Part shown: piece after piece, positions 7,762-13,977 of the stretch
How positions within the stretch are numbered: the first letter of the stretch is position 1
Layout: each line of letters begins with the position of its first letter
From: an uncultured Ruminococcus sp.
GTDB taxonomy: Bacteria > Bacillota > Clostridia > Oscillospirales > Ruminococcaceae
DNA length: 21,058 bases
Reading direction: 5' to 3'
NCBI GenBank assembly: GCA_910584195.1
Contig: CAJTYV010000037.1
Location: 1-21,058 of the forward strand
The notes under the pieces: model-generated
The model's database searches: none
What the model saw: only the letters and a program-made list of their open reading frames with translations
Told to the model about the DNA's origin: nothing
Translations under genes and position numbers: made by a program

Positions 7762-7798
7762 AAAGGCATCTATTTGGAAGATACCAATAGATGCCTTT
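7762..7798 (-). terminator. hairpin terminator, mainly for the minus-strand XRE gene
   Basis: AAAGGCATCTATT (7762-7774) pairs with AATAGATGCCTTT (7786-7798) around a short loop. On the minus strand the stem is followed by a run of U (TTTTTTC), so it should stop transcription from the regulator at 7868-8197. On the plus strand it lies 37 bases after the phosphoesterase stop and has only TTTGC after the stem, so it may act there more weakly. Confidence 0.75.
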
Positions 7799-7867
7799 GC
7801 ACATTTAAGACGGAAAGAATCATATTTTTGAGATTAGAAGAATTTTTTTCAACAGCAATGGAGTTCC

Positions 7868-8197
7868 TTATTTCCGTAGTAATTCTAGGAGATAACGAAC
7901 CATAGGGAGTAGATCGGCAGCTTCCTGCTCCGTACAGTCTTTTTGCAGGGAAAGGAGCTTTTGGAGGTTTGGGGCTTCGTCCTTGTAATCTGGATCAAAG
8001 ATTTTACCGGTGGGTATTTTAAGGTATGTAATTAAAGGGTACAGCTTTTCAAATTTGGGGTTGCCACGCCCGGCTTCAATGTTAAGTATGGTGCGTGAGT
8101 CGATATTCAGGATTTCGGCAAGTCTTTCTTGGGAAAGGCCTAGTTCTGTCCGGGCTTCACGCACGGCGGCAGCTAAATTTTGTTTTCCATTATTCAT
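7868..8197 (-). CDS. XRE/Cro-C1-type HTH transcriptional regulator
   Basis: A 109-residue DNA-binding protein. Residues 8-65 form a lambda-repressor-like HTH domain: AVREARTELGLSQERLAEILN, then the recognition helix region SRTILNIEAGRGNP. A roughly 40-residue helical tail (QKDCTEQEAADLLPMVRYLLELLRK) may serve dimerisation. GGAGGTG lies 7 bases upstream of the ATG on the minus strand. It is the leftmost gene of the mobilizable element, separated from the relaxase by a strong terminator, and so has its own promoter. The region before it has three AGTACA repeats that could be its operator, making autoregulation plausible. Confidence 0.85.
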   Translation of the reverse strand: MNNGKQNLAAAVREARTELGLSQERLAEILNIDSRTILNIEAGRGNPKFEKLYPLITYLKIPTGKIFDPDYKDEAPNLQKLLSLQKDCTEQEAADLLPMVRYLLELLRK

Positions 8198-8223
8198 TGT
8201 GATTCACCTCCATAGTAGTTTAC

Positions 8224-8278
8224 AGTACACATCGGCGGGCGTGAATTGCAGCAGAGTACAGTATATATATGGAGTACA
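8224..8278. promoter_or_regulatory. promoter/operator region with three AGTACA repeats
   Basis: AGTACA occurs at 8224-8229, 8255-8260 and 8273-8278. Around the last two the sequence is nearly palindromic (GTACAGTATA against ATATGGAGTAC), with an AT-rich TATATATAT centre. It sits 27-81 bases upstream of the XRE regulator start. TATACT on the minus strand at about 8261-8266 could be a -10 box, but no clear -35 is visible. It is a candidate operator for the XRE protein, and the palindrome could also drive rightward transcription. Confidence 0.4.
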
Positions 8279-8282
8279 ATAC

Positions 8283-8372
8283 ATGAAAGAACGATATAGG
8301 AACATACACAGGGTAAGGATAATGAAACGGATGGACTTAAGGGAGAGCCATACAAAAGAGGGTGTACCGTAG
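8283..8372 (+). CDS. possible 29-residue basic peptide
   Basis: A short open frame (MKERYRNIHRVRIMKRMDL... ) preceded by GGAG at 8271-8274, divergent from the XRE gene. Its stop codon lies inside the first arm of the bidirectional terminator that follows. The peptide is very basic and contains no known motif. The ribosome site and closely placed terminator are the only support, so it may be a chance frame. Confidence 0.2.
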   Translation: MKERYRNIHRVRIMKRMDLRESHTKEGVP

Positions 8373-8410
8373 TGAAGTGAAAAACTTCGTTGCGGTACAC
8401 CCTCTTTTTT
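8354..8410. terminator. strong bidirectional terminator between xre and the relaxase
   Basis: AAAAGAGGGTGTACCG (8354-8369) pairs with CGGTACACCCTCTTTT (8393-8408). A smaller GAAG/CTTC stem lies in the loop. The plus strand continues in TTTTTT. On the minus strand the stem also ends in TCTTTTG, 11 bases after the relaxase stop at 8421. It should end the mobCA transcript from the right and any rightward transcript from the xre promoter region. Confidence 0.88.
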
Positions 8411-8420
8411 GATGTCGAAA

Positions 8421-9824
8421 TTAGAGTGATTGTCGGCTTTTATCGGACTTCCTGTCGGCGGTTTCCTGCTGCGCCAGATTCCGGTCAAGGTATTGATTCA
8501 GGTTGTCCAGCTTCCGGGTGAAGGCGGCAGCGTCCTTTTCGGCAGACTGGCAGGTTTTCCGCAGGGCTTCCTTTTTGGAATAGAGAGCATTGTAATCGCT
8601 GCGGAGTTTTTCAACATCAAGGTTTCTGGTGTCAATGCCAAAGCGTTTCAGCATATTTTCAGCACCGTCATGGAGCAGAAGCTCGGTTTCGTGCTGGCGC
8701 AGGTATCTGTCCTTATCCTTTGATTTCTGGTAGCGGATATGGTAGATACGGTTGGCTTTATACTGCTCGGCATACTTTAGAATCTGTCCTAAATCCTTTA
8801 GCTGATGCTCCATTTCCACAAGGCTTGTCCGTGCGGTTTTCGCAAGTGCGGACTTGGCGGCAATCTGTTTTTCAAGCTCGGAAATGGAGCCTGCCTGACT
8901 GTAACTTGCTGCGGCGATTTTAAGGTTTTGGATGTCAGCCCAATGTTTCAGGCCGGGGCTATTGGCAAACTTGTCCTCGGTGGTGTCAATAAGATTTTTC
9001 TTTGAATAATCTTTGACAATGGGTTTCTTCCTGGTGGGGAACGGCACACGCTTTTTATCCTTTAAAAGAGCCTTTTCCTCTATGCGCTCCTTTATCCGTT
9101 CCTTGGTGTATTCGGCTCCCAAAGACTTTGCGCTGCCACGGACAAAACGCTCTCTGTCCAGAGGACGGAAGGAGATAAATTTATGCGCTTTTTCCCCAAA
9201 ACCCTCCCCCTTGACCTCGTAGCCTTTTGCCCGGATCAGCTCAATGCAGTCCTCGTAAGTTGCGGCGGTTTTTATGGCTTCGTTAATGTCGGATTTTAAC
9301 TGCTCTTTCCATGCGGAGCCGTTTTTGCCAGCCTGCCATTCCTTGTAAGTTTTGCCCCTTTTTTCCCCCGGAGTAATGATGGAAAGTTCATGCTCCCGGC
9401 AGAGGTCATCGCTCAGGCTGCGGATGTTGTAATAGGTCTTTTTGCAGTCATGATATTTCTGATGATTGATGTTATCGGCGGCACAGAAAATCACATGGTT
9501 ATGGACGTGGCCTTTATCTATATGGGAGCTGACAACATACGAGTATTTCCCCTCTAAAAGCCTGTCGGCAAGCTCCACGCCTATCTGGTGGGCTTCCTTA
9601 TAAGTAACCTCACCGGGAAGAAAGGACTGTATCAAATGGTAGGCTTTGTTTGGGTCGGACTGGCTGGTTTTTGACAGGGCAAATTTAAAATCATAGGCGG
9701 CAGTTTCAGGGCTGCAGCCGTAGGAAGAAATCAGTATGCCCTCATCGGTTTTGGCAGGGTTGCAGATGTAGTCTACTGCTTTACTGACGGTTGCCGTGAT
9801 AGCATGGATTTTTGTGTATGCCAT
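8421..9824 (-). CDS. mobA: MobA-type relaxase / mobilization nuclease
   Basis: A 467-residue DNA-nicking relaxase that would cut one strand at oriT and carry it through a conjugation channel supplied by another element. The N-terminal relaxase domain (about residues 1-240) has a candidate nucleophile Tyr19 (AVDYICNPAKT), the AYHLIQSF strand (61-68) and the three-histidine metal site in HIDKGHVHNH (H101, H106, H108 with H110). This matches the PF03432 relaxase family. The C-terminal half (about 300-460) is charged and coiled-coil-like (EKQIAAKSALAKT, KLDNLNQYLDRNL), usual for this group. Its start overlaps the end of mobC by 52 bases, so translation is coupled. No conjugation-channel or coupling-protein genes are in the window, so the element is mobilizable, not self-transmissible. 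Confidence 0.9.
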   Translation of the reverse strand: MAYTKIHAITATVSKAVDYICNPAKTDEGILISSYGCSPETAAYDFKFALSKTSQSDPNKAYHLIQSFLPGEVTYKEAHQIGVELADRLLEGKYSYVVSSHIDKGHVHNHVIFCAADNINHQKYHDCKKTYYNIRSLSDDLCREHELSIITPGEKRGKTYKEWQAGKNGSAWKEQLKSDINEAIKTAATYEDCIELIRAKGYEVKGEGFGEKAHKFISFRPLDRERFVRGSAKSLGAEYTKERIKERIEEKALLKDKKRVPFPTRKKPIVKDYSKKNLIDTTEDKFANSPGLKHWADIQNLKIAAASYSQAGSISELEKQIAAKSALAKTARTSLVEMEHQLKDLGQILKYAEQYKANRIYHIRYQKSKDKDRYLRQHETELLLHDGAENMLKRFGIDTRNLDVEKLRSDYNALYSKKEALRKTCQSAEKDAAAFTRKLDNLNQYLDRNLAQQETADRKSDKSRQSL

Positions 9825-10114
9825 ACCTGTTTCATCAGCTCCTTTACTTCATTTACATCGGCTTTATATACGTTGCCTGTTGCGTTCATGCGCTTTGCAA
9901 TCTGGTTCAGATTATTCCCGATTCTGGCAAGCGCAGAGTTGTATTCCCGCAGCTCTGAATAGTCAATGTCATAGACATAGCCGTACAGAATCAGATGTCG
10001 CAGGAAAGAGGATTTGTCTTTCATGTTGGAGGCTTTGCATTTTTGCTCCAGTATGTAAAGCTCATCATCGCTTAGACGGAGCGTTAAGCGGTTTTGACGT
10101 TCTCGGTTCTCCAT
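9773..10114 (-). CDS. mobC: MobC-like relaxosome accessory protein
   Basis: A 113-residue protein. Residues 8-45 look like a ribbon-helix-helix DNA-binding fold (RLTLRLSDDELYILEQKC... SFLRHLILYG). The C-terminal part has the LARIGNNLNQIAKRMNATG segment characteristic of MobC-family proteins. It should bind oriT, bend or open it and recruit the relaxase. I placed the start at the ATG whose first base is 10114; AAAGGAG lies 11 bases further upstream. Upstream in-frame extension to 10240 would run into the oriT-like region and lacks a ribosome site. It overlaps the relaxase gene by 52 bases in another frame. Confidence 0.85.
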   Translation of the reverse strand: MENRERQNRLTLRLSDDELYILEQKCKASNMKDKSSFLRHLILYGYVYDIDYSELREYNSALARIGNNLNQIAKRMNATGNVYKADVNEVKELMKQVWHTQKSMLSRQPSVKQ

Positions 10115-10224
10115 AGTTTGGGAGGCTCCTTTCGCTAAAAATGGTTTGGTTTTTGTAATATGCCGTATCCGGCAGGAAGGTTTTTCAAGCGTAAAAATCT
10201 GGAAATTCCGCAGGGGTAATTTTG

Positions 10225-10430
10225 GGATTTTGGAGCGCAAAGGGGGTCAGGGGGATATGCCCTCTGCAAGCCAATTTTTTCAAGATCCCACCTGGAGGAA
10301 CTTGGGGAAATTGAAGCCTACGGACGTCCGTAGGCAGTGCTTGCTATTCGTGGCAAATTACCCGTAGGGAATTTGCGTGTTGTGCGAGCTTAGGCGAGCA
10401 TCTTACAACACATATGGGCGTTTCCGCCCC
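10225..10430. other. putative oriT: dense inverted and direct repeats upstream of mobC
   Basis: The stretch upstream of mobC is non-coding and packed with symmetry. It contains a GC-rich imperfect hairpin, CAGGGGGATATGCCCTCTG; the perfect palindrome GCCTACGGACGTCCGTAGGC (10316-10335); and CAAATTACCC-GTA-GGGAATTTG (10354-10375). These are followed by TGTTGT and ACAACA arms around two GCGAGC direct repeats (about 10379-10405) and a GGGCG-TTTC-CGCCC hairpin with a T run (about 10415-10435). Nested repeats beside mobC-mobA are what an origin of transfer looks like. The nick site cannot be located from sequence alone. Confidence 0.6.
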
Positions 10431-10485
10431 TGTTTTTGTAAAGCCTTTCGGGTATTTGGCTTTGGGGACTGTTTTGGCAAATAAA

Positions 10486-10540
10486 AAACTGCCACAGCCA
10501 GAACAGGGCAGAGTTGCCCTGATTCGGCTCATAGCAGTTT
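10486..10540. repeat. three-tier imperfect hairpin
   Basis: Three nested stems lie on one axis. AAACTGC (10486-10492) pairs with GCAGTTT (10534-10540). AGCC (10496-10499) pairs with GGCT (10526-10529). CAGGGCA (10504-10510) pairs with TGCCCTG (10515-10521) around a GAGT loop. The internal loops are small and nearly symmetric (3/4 and 4/4). It lies between the oriT-like region and the HTH gene. It could be a structured RNA, a protein-binding cruciform or part of the transfer origin. Confidence 0.7.
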
Positions 10541-10774
10541 GAGTGTCTGTTAATGAAGTTTTGATTCTATCCATTAAAGATTTTAACAAGCGACAGAGGG
10601 AAAGTCAACAGGAGATAGCAGAAGAAAAACAAAAGACGGAGGTATAAAGGCTGTCAAAAGAGTAGAGCAGAACAGAACCGAAAAACTTTTTAAATTATTT
10701 TTTTGAATAGGAACGGATTGTTCGGGTTCGTTTTTTACAATGTGATTGGAGAATTAGCAGAAGGGAGGTGAAGC
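10541..10774. other. leader region before the HTH gene, no gene seen
   Basis: About 230 bases, purine-rich at first and then T-rich around 10690-10735. TACAAT at 10736-10741 could be a -10 box for the HTH gene, but no -35 at proper spacing is visible. A weak AACG...CGTT symmetry with a T run (about 10713-10736) may be a minor terminator or attenuator. No coding sequence is supported. Together with the oriT-like part this makes about 660 bases without a gene. Confidence 0.35.
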
Positions 10775-11104
10775 ATGAATACAGCAGACCGCAGGACGGA
10801 AATCATTAACATTCTGATTATCCGGCGGCGTACAACGGCAAGGGAACTGGCGGACGAGTTTGGCGTCACTACCCGCACGATACAAAAAGATATTCAGGCT
10901 TTATCTCCCGGATACCCGATTTATACAAAGCAGGGTGGGGATGGAGGGATTTTTTTAGGAGAGGATTACAAGCCATATGTGAATACCCTTTCCGCTGACG
11001 AGCTAAAAACTCTGCGGGAAATATACGGACAGGCGGAAGGGTCACAAAAGAAAATCCTGTTGCAGATTATACATAAATACGGCCCCGATAAACTGGAACT
11101 GTAA
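10775..11104 (+). CDS. short HTH (DeoR/HTH_11-type) regulator
   Basis: A 109-residue protein with an N-terminal winged-helix domain: residues 5-58 contain RTEIINILIIRRRTTARELADEFG, the recognition helix region VTTRTIQKDIQAL and the wing (YTKQGGDGGIFLG). Full-length relatives have a WYL or sugar-binding domain after this. Here only about 45 residues follow (SADELKTLREIYGQAEG...), so this is a compact form commonly found in small clostridial mobile elements. GGGAGGTG lies 5 bases before the ATG. A hairpin terminator follows 15 bases after the stop. It probably regulates genes of the mobilizable element. Confidence 0.82.
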   Translation: MNTADRRTEIINILIIRRRTTARELADEFGVTTRTIQKDIQALSPGYPIYTKQGGDGGIFLGEDYKPYVNTLSADELKTLREIYGQAEGSQKKILLQIIHKYGPDKLEL

Positions 11105-11119
11105 ACTTGCCATTCCGCT

Positions 11120-11178
11120 AAAGCACATAATCTTTACAGAACCGTTCATAGCAGACGGAGAGTGCTTATGTGCTTTTT
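11120..11178 (+). terminator. terminator after the HTH gene
   Basis: AAAGCACATAA (11120-11130) pairs perfectly with TTATGTGCTTT (11166-11176), followed by TT. A second pair, CCGT with ACGG, lies in the loop, giving a branched hairpin. It lies 15 bases after the stop of the HTH gene. Confidence 0.7.
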
Positions 11179-11392
11179 GGGCTGACAAGTCCAGAGATGA
11201 TTTTATCCAAACAGGCAGGAAGGTGTTTCTGCCGGATTGTACCTTGAAAATTGAATATGTAAATACATACAGGACGTGTGGGATATGCGGAGCCGCTATG
11301 CGGACACGCCAAGAGCTGCCTGCTTCCGTTTTGGCATGGGAGTGTATACGAAGGAATACTGAAATCTGGTATTGAAGTTAAGGCAGTGAGCG
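11179..11392. other. non-coding stretch with small hairpins
   Basis: No supported gene. It contains imperfect hairpins (CGTGT...GCGGAGCCGC...ACACG around 11273-11308; GCCAA...TTGGC around 11308-11336). The reading frames are short and broken. It may be the remains of a lost gene. Confidence 0.3.
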
Positions 11393-11542
11393 ATGAATGT
11401 CTGGCGAAAAGTGCAGCAGTTGCATGAGGCAATGAGGCATATCTTTGATAATGATACTTCCGGGTTTTCCGGTCAGTTTGGAATGACGGTGCGATACCGA
11501 TGTGGACAGTGTAATGAGCTGTCACTCGTATGGATTTTTTGA
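11393..11542 (+). CDS. possible 49-residue protein with a CxxC motif
   Basis: An open frame beginning MNVWRKVQQLHEAM and ending TVRYRCGQCNELSLVWIF. It carries one CGQC pair in a strand-like context, as in half a zinc ribbon. The ribosome site (AAGGCAGTGAG) is weak. It is followed by overlapping short frames before the recombinase. It could be a small regulator or a decayed fragment; I do not recognise a family. Confidence 0.3.
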   Translation: MNVWRKVQQLHEAMRHIFDNDTSGFSGQFGMTVRYRCGQCNELSLVWIF

Positions 11543-11709
11543 AAGAGTTTGGAGAAGTTTTGTCTGCTGATGAGAGCCGGGAACTTGATTCTTGTCCGTC
11601 ATGGGCAGATAAAATTTATGTAGCAGAAGGGAGGAAATATGAGCAGCAATATAACAAAGGAGCAAATCAATACTACAATGGCTTTGGCTTTAATGAAGCA
11701 TTTGTTTAA
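11530..11709 (+). CDS. possible 59-residue protein overlapping its neighbours
   Basis: An open frame starting MDFLKEFGEVLSADES and ending YNGFGFNEAFV. It overlaps the preceding frame by 13 bases and the SHOCT-like gene by 71 bases in another frame. It has no clear ribosome site of its own and no known motif. Translational coupling to the preceding frame is conceivable. Listed with low confidence because the overlap with a better-supported gene argues that part of it is a shadow. Confidence 0.2.
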   Translation: MDFLKEFGEVLSADESRELDSCPSWADKIYVAEGRKYEQQYNKGANQYYNGFGFNEAFV

Positions 11710-11797
11710 CCAAGGAAAAATATCTGAAAAGGTATATAAGAAAATTTTATCGAAATATGAGAAGAAAGGGCTTGCAGAATCAAATAATTCATGCTAA
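11639..11797 (+). CDS. 52-residue SHOCT-like small protein
   Basis: This small gene reads MSSNITKEQINTTMALALMK, then HLFNQGKISEKVYKKILSKYEKK and a short polar tail. The pattern of one helix, then a G-K/L-I-S/T-E-x-x-Y turn and a second helix ending in K-Y, resembles SHOCT (short C-terminal) domains. Such proteins often occur just upstream of serine recombinases in clostridial elements. GGGAGGA at 11628-11634 lies 4 bases before the ATG. Its stop is 42 bases before the recombinase start, so the two are probably co-transcribed. A role as recombination directionality or regulatory factor is a guess from position. Confidence 0.65.
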   Translation: MSSNITKEQINTTMALALMKHLFNQGKISEKVYKKILSKYEKKGLAESNNSC

Positions 11798-11839
11798 TAT
11801 GAGTGTGAACAAAACGAGGAAATAAGGAAAGGCGAATGA

Positions 11840-13558
11840 ATGTATAAGAAAAGGATAGTTGCGATATATGCCAGAGTATCGACAGAGCATGAGGCACAAA
11901 TATCTGCATTAGGCAACCAGGTTCAGTATTATGACAATTTATTAGCCCAACACCCGGAATGGGAACTTTATGACCGTTACATAGATGAAGGAATTACTGG
12001 AACATCTGTAAAAAAGCGGAAGAATTTTATGCGGATGATGAAAGACGCTTCAGAGGGAAAGTTTGATCTTGTCATAACAAGAGAAGTATCCCGGTTTGCA
12101 AGGAATACGGTAGACACTTTACAGCAGACACGCATATTAAAGAAGCAGGGTGTTGAAGTCTATTTTACAGAAGATAATATTTGGACAATGAATGATGAAG
12201 ATGGAGAACTCCGTTTGACTATCATGGCAACATTGGCGCAGAATGAGAGCAAAAAGACATCACTCAGAGTAAAAGCAGGACAAATGATTTCGTTTCAAAA
12301 TGCTGTGCCATATGGAAATGGAAATATCCTGGGATATGATAGGATTGATAAAGAGTTTGTTATCAATGAATCACAGGCGGCTACAGTCAGAAGAATATTT
12401 GATTTGTATTTAGACGGTAATGGTGTCAGAAAGATACAGTTTATTATCGAAAAAGAAGGTCATCTTACAGCAACAGGATTGACAAAGTGGCAACCAGCAA
12501 ATATAAGTAGGATTCTCCGAAATCCATTTTACTGTGGGACAATCATCTACCGGAAACAGTATGTGCCGGATTTTTTAGAACAGAAGAAAATCAATAATTT
12601 TGGAGATGTTGACAAGGTAGTGGTGGAAGGCAGTCATACACCGATTGTTACCAAAGAACAGTTTCAAAAAGTTCAGGAAATGTTGGACAGTAAATCTGCA
12701 TCTATAAATAATAAGGGAAGGCGTGGGAAAAAAGTTTCCAAAGACGTATGGTGCAGGAAGCTGATTTGCGAATGTGGTCATACTTACAACAGAGTGGTTT
12801 GGCATTATGGAGCAGGCGGGCCGCAATATGCGTATCAATGTTACAGTCAAGTACGTTTCGGTTCTGCAAAGACCAGAGAGAAAAAGGGGCTTAGTACCGA
12901 GGGTATGTGTGTTACAAAAATGGTAGCACGTTGGAAGTTAGAAGCTATGGCGGATGTAGTATTCCAGAAGTTTTGGAATGACAGAGAGGGTGTCCTGACC
13001 ATTGCCAATGAAATGTTAGATAAATGCTACGATAACGAGCAGGATAACGAGGCTTTAGAAAGGAAGCATGAACTTGAACAGAAATTAGAGGCATGGAACA
13101 GGAAATATGATAACCTTTTGAATATGCGTATGGCTGGTGAGATTGAAAAGGATCGTTATGATGAAAAGCGGGCGCAACTTCAAAAGGAGCAGGAAAAACT
13201 CAGAGAACAGTTGAGTTTGCTTGAAAGCGAGGAAGAAATCACAGACGATATTTATAAAGACAAACTGGAAGTGTTAAAATATGGGTTAGAGCAAGACTTT
13301 AACTTTTCAACAAAACACATTCCAGAGGAAATTATAGATGCTTTCGTAAAAGAGATAATAGTTTGTAGAGATTGCTTTATCTGGAAATTGAATTTCTTCC
13401 CGGATGACTACAAACTGGATGTCGAAGGCAGGAGCAACAATTACACAGTTACCCAAACAGAACTTTCCTCTGATACGTCACAGCAGCACAGGCGGCTATA
13501 TCACAAAGATAGGCGAAAACCATTCTTGTGTCGTAGGGCACGGAAATTTATTCTATAA
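11840..13558 (+). CDS. large serine recombinase (element integrase)
   Basis: A 572-residue site-specific recombinase expected to integrate and excise the mobilizable element. The N-terminal resolvase domain (about 5-150) has the catalytic serine S14 in YARVSTEHE and the REVSRFARN arginine cluster (81-89). A recombinase domain (about 160-285) follows. A zinc ribbon uses CECGHTYNR (C310, C312) with C334 and probably C357. A coiled coil spans about 403-464 (ALERKHELEQKLEAWNRK), typical of large serine integrases. The start is ATG at 11840 with AAGGAAAGG upstream. The last 10 residues are encoded by one arm of a 32-bp inverted repeat, so the original C-terminus may have been altered. Confidence 0.92.
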   Translation: MYKKRIVAIYARVSTEHEAQISALGNQVQYYDNLLAQHPEWELYDRYIDEGITGTSVKKRKNFMRMMKDASEGKFDLVITREVSRFARNTVDTLQQTRILKKQGVEVYFTEDNIWTMNDEDGELRLTIMATLAQNESKKTSLRVKAGQMISFQNAVPYGNGNILGYDRIDKEFVINESQAATVRRIFDLYLDGNGVRKIQFIIEKEGHLTATGLTKWQPANISRILRNPFYCGTIIYRKQYVPDFLEQKKINNFGDVDKVVVEGSHTPIVTKEQFQKVQEMLDSKSASINNKGRRGKKVSKDVWCRKLICECGHTYNRVVWHYGAGGPQYAYQCYSQVRFGSAKTREKKGLSTEGMCVTKMVARWKLEAMADVVFQKFWNDREGVLTIANEMLDKCYDNEQDNEALERKHELEQKLEAWNRKYDNLLNMRMAGEIEKDRYDEKRAQLQKEQEKLREQLSLLESEEEITDDIYKDKLEVLKYGLEQDFNFSTKHIPEEIIDAFVKEIIVCRDCFIWKLNFFPDDYKLDVEGRSNNYTVTQTELSSDTSQQHRRLYHKDRRKPFLCRRARKFIL

Positions 13559-13560
13559 AG
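13529..13560 (+). repeat. left arm of 32-bp inverted repeat
   Basis: It begins TGTCGTAGGGCACGG and ends TTCTATAAAG. The reverse complement of 13757-13788 matches it at 31 of 32 positions. It overlaps the last codons and stop of the recombinase gene. The TGTCG...CGACA ends would suit a transposable element. No target duplication is apparent in the flanks (TTCTTG on the left, TGGTGA on the right). Confidence 0.85.
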
Positions 13561-13587
13561 AGGCAAACTAAATTGGCTACGACATAG

Positions 13588-13629
13588 AAAAATAAGACCT
13601 TGCATCGAAGGATGCGGGGTCTTATTTTT
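13588..13629. terminator. strong bidirectional terminator after the recombinase
   Basis: AAAAATAAGACC (13588-13599) pairs with GGTCTTATTTTT (13618-13629), with a second stem, GCATC-GAAG-GATGC, at the top. Both strands end in a U run. It lies about 30 bases after the recombinase stop and sits between the two inverted-repeat arms. Confidence 0.9.
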
Positions 13630-13756
13630 GTCTAACGACTATCCTTACCCTTGCATAAACACTGGATTTGTAGGAACGTTCTGCACAGGATCACCATGGA
13701 GTAGGGGCAACTAGGGCGAAAGCCCGAGAGGATAAAACAGATTGCCTTTTTATGCC
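13630..13756. other. non-coding stretch inside the inverted repeat
   Basis: No gene is supported. It contains the small hairpin GGGC-GAAA-GCCC, which has a GNRA tetraloop if transcribed. It also contains ATCACCATG (13690-13698), which is the reverse complement of CATGGTGAT at 13787-13795 just beyond the right repeat arm; both copies are followed by a related GTAGGG sequence. Confidence 0.4.
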
Positions 13757-13788
13757 CTTTATAGAAAAAATTTCCGTGCCCTACGACA
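13757..13788 (-). repeat. right arm of 32-bp inverted repeat
   Basis: The reverse complement begins TGTCGTAGGGCACGG and differs from the left arm (13529-13560) at one base. The distance between the arms is 196 bases. Two further TGTCGTAG-like copies lie nearby: CTACGACAT at 13577-13585, and the looser GGAGTAGGGGCA at 13697-13708. It ends about 20 bases before the first probable TnsB-binding motif. Confidence 0.85.
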
Positions 13789-13807
13789 TGGTGATATTTG
13801 TTTATGA

Positions 13808-13944
13808 TGTTTTTGGGAAAATGGGAACAGGTGTGGAAGCCTTGTAAATGCTGGATTTCTGGTTTTTCATTTCCCCAAAAAGGAATTTCCCAAATCCCCA
13901 AAAGTGGTATGATTTCATTTTTGGGAGCTGTTTTTGGGAAAATG
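13808..13944. repeat. cluster of probable TnsB-binding motifs (left end of Tn7-like element)
   Basis: TGTTTTTGGGAAAATG occurs identically at 13808-13823 and 13929-13944. An inverted copy with one mismatch, CATTTCCCCAAAAA, lies at 13868-13881. Weaker relatives lie at about 13884-13904 (inverted) and 13918-13928 (TTTTTGGGAGC). Repeated short sites just upstream of tnsA are where Tn7-like transposons keep the TnsB sites of their left end. TGTTTATGATG at 13799 is a possible terminus, but this cannot be settled without the right end. Confidence 0.6.
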
Positions 13945-13977
13945 CAGGATGTTCCCGGATGGGAGGTTTTGCGAAGA

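Noticed and set aside
10344..10589. 81-codon minus-strand frame
   Set aside because: It spans the oriT-like repeats and the three-tier hairpin, with no ribosome site or recognisable protein pattern.
11238..11258. CCTTGAAAATTGAATA resembling rRNA-operon spacer sequence
   Set aside because: There is no rRNA, tRNA or processing stem nearby; a short AT-rich match alone is not evidence.
11166..11525. 119-codon minus-strand frame
   Set aside because: It has no ribosome site, crosses the HTH-gene terminator arm and shows no protein-like pattern.
13529..13788. A clean MITE with target-site duplication
   Set aside because: The bases flanking the two arms do not match over 2 to 9 bp, so the MITE reading is kept only as one hypothesis.
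13798..13977. In-frame N-terminal extension of the tnsA gene (60 codons)
   Set aside because: It is made of the repeated TTTTTGGGAAAATG motifs, has no ribosome site, and the protein similarity to TnsA starts only after 13978.
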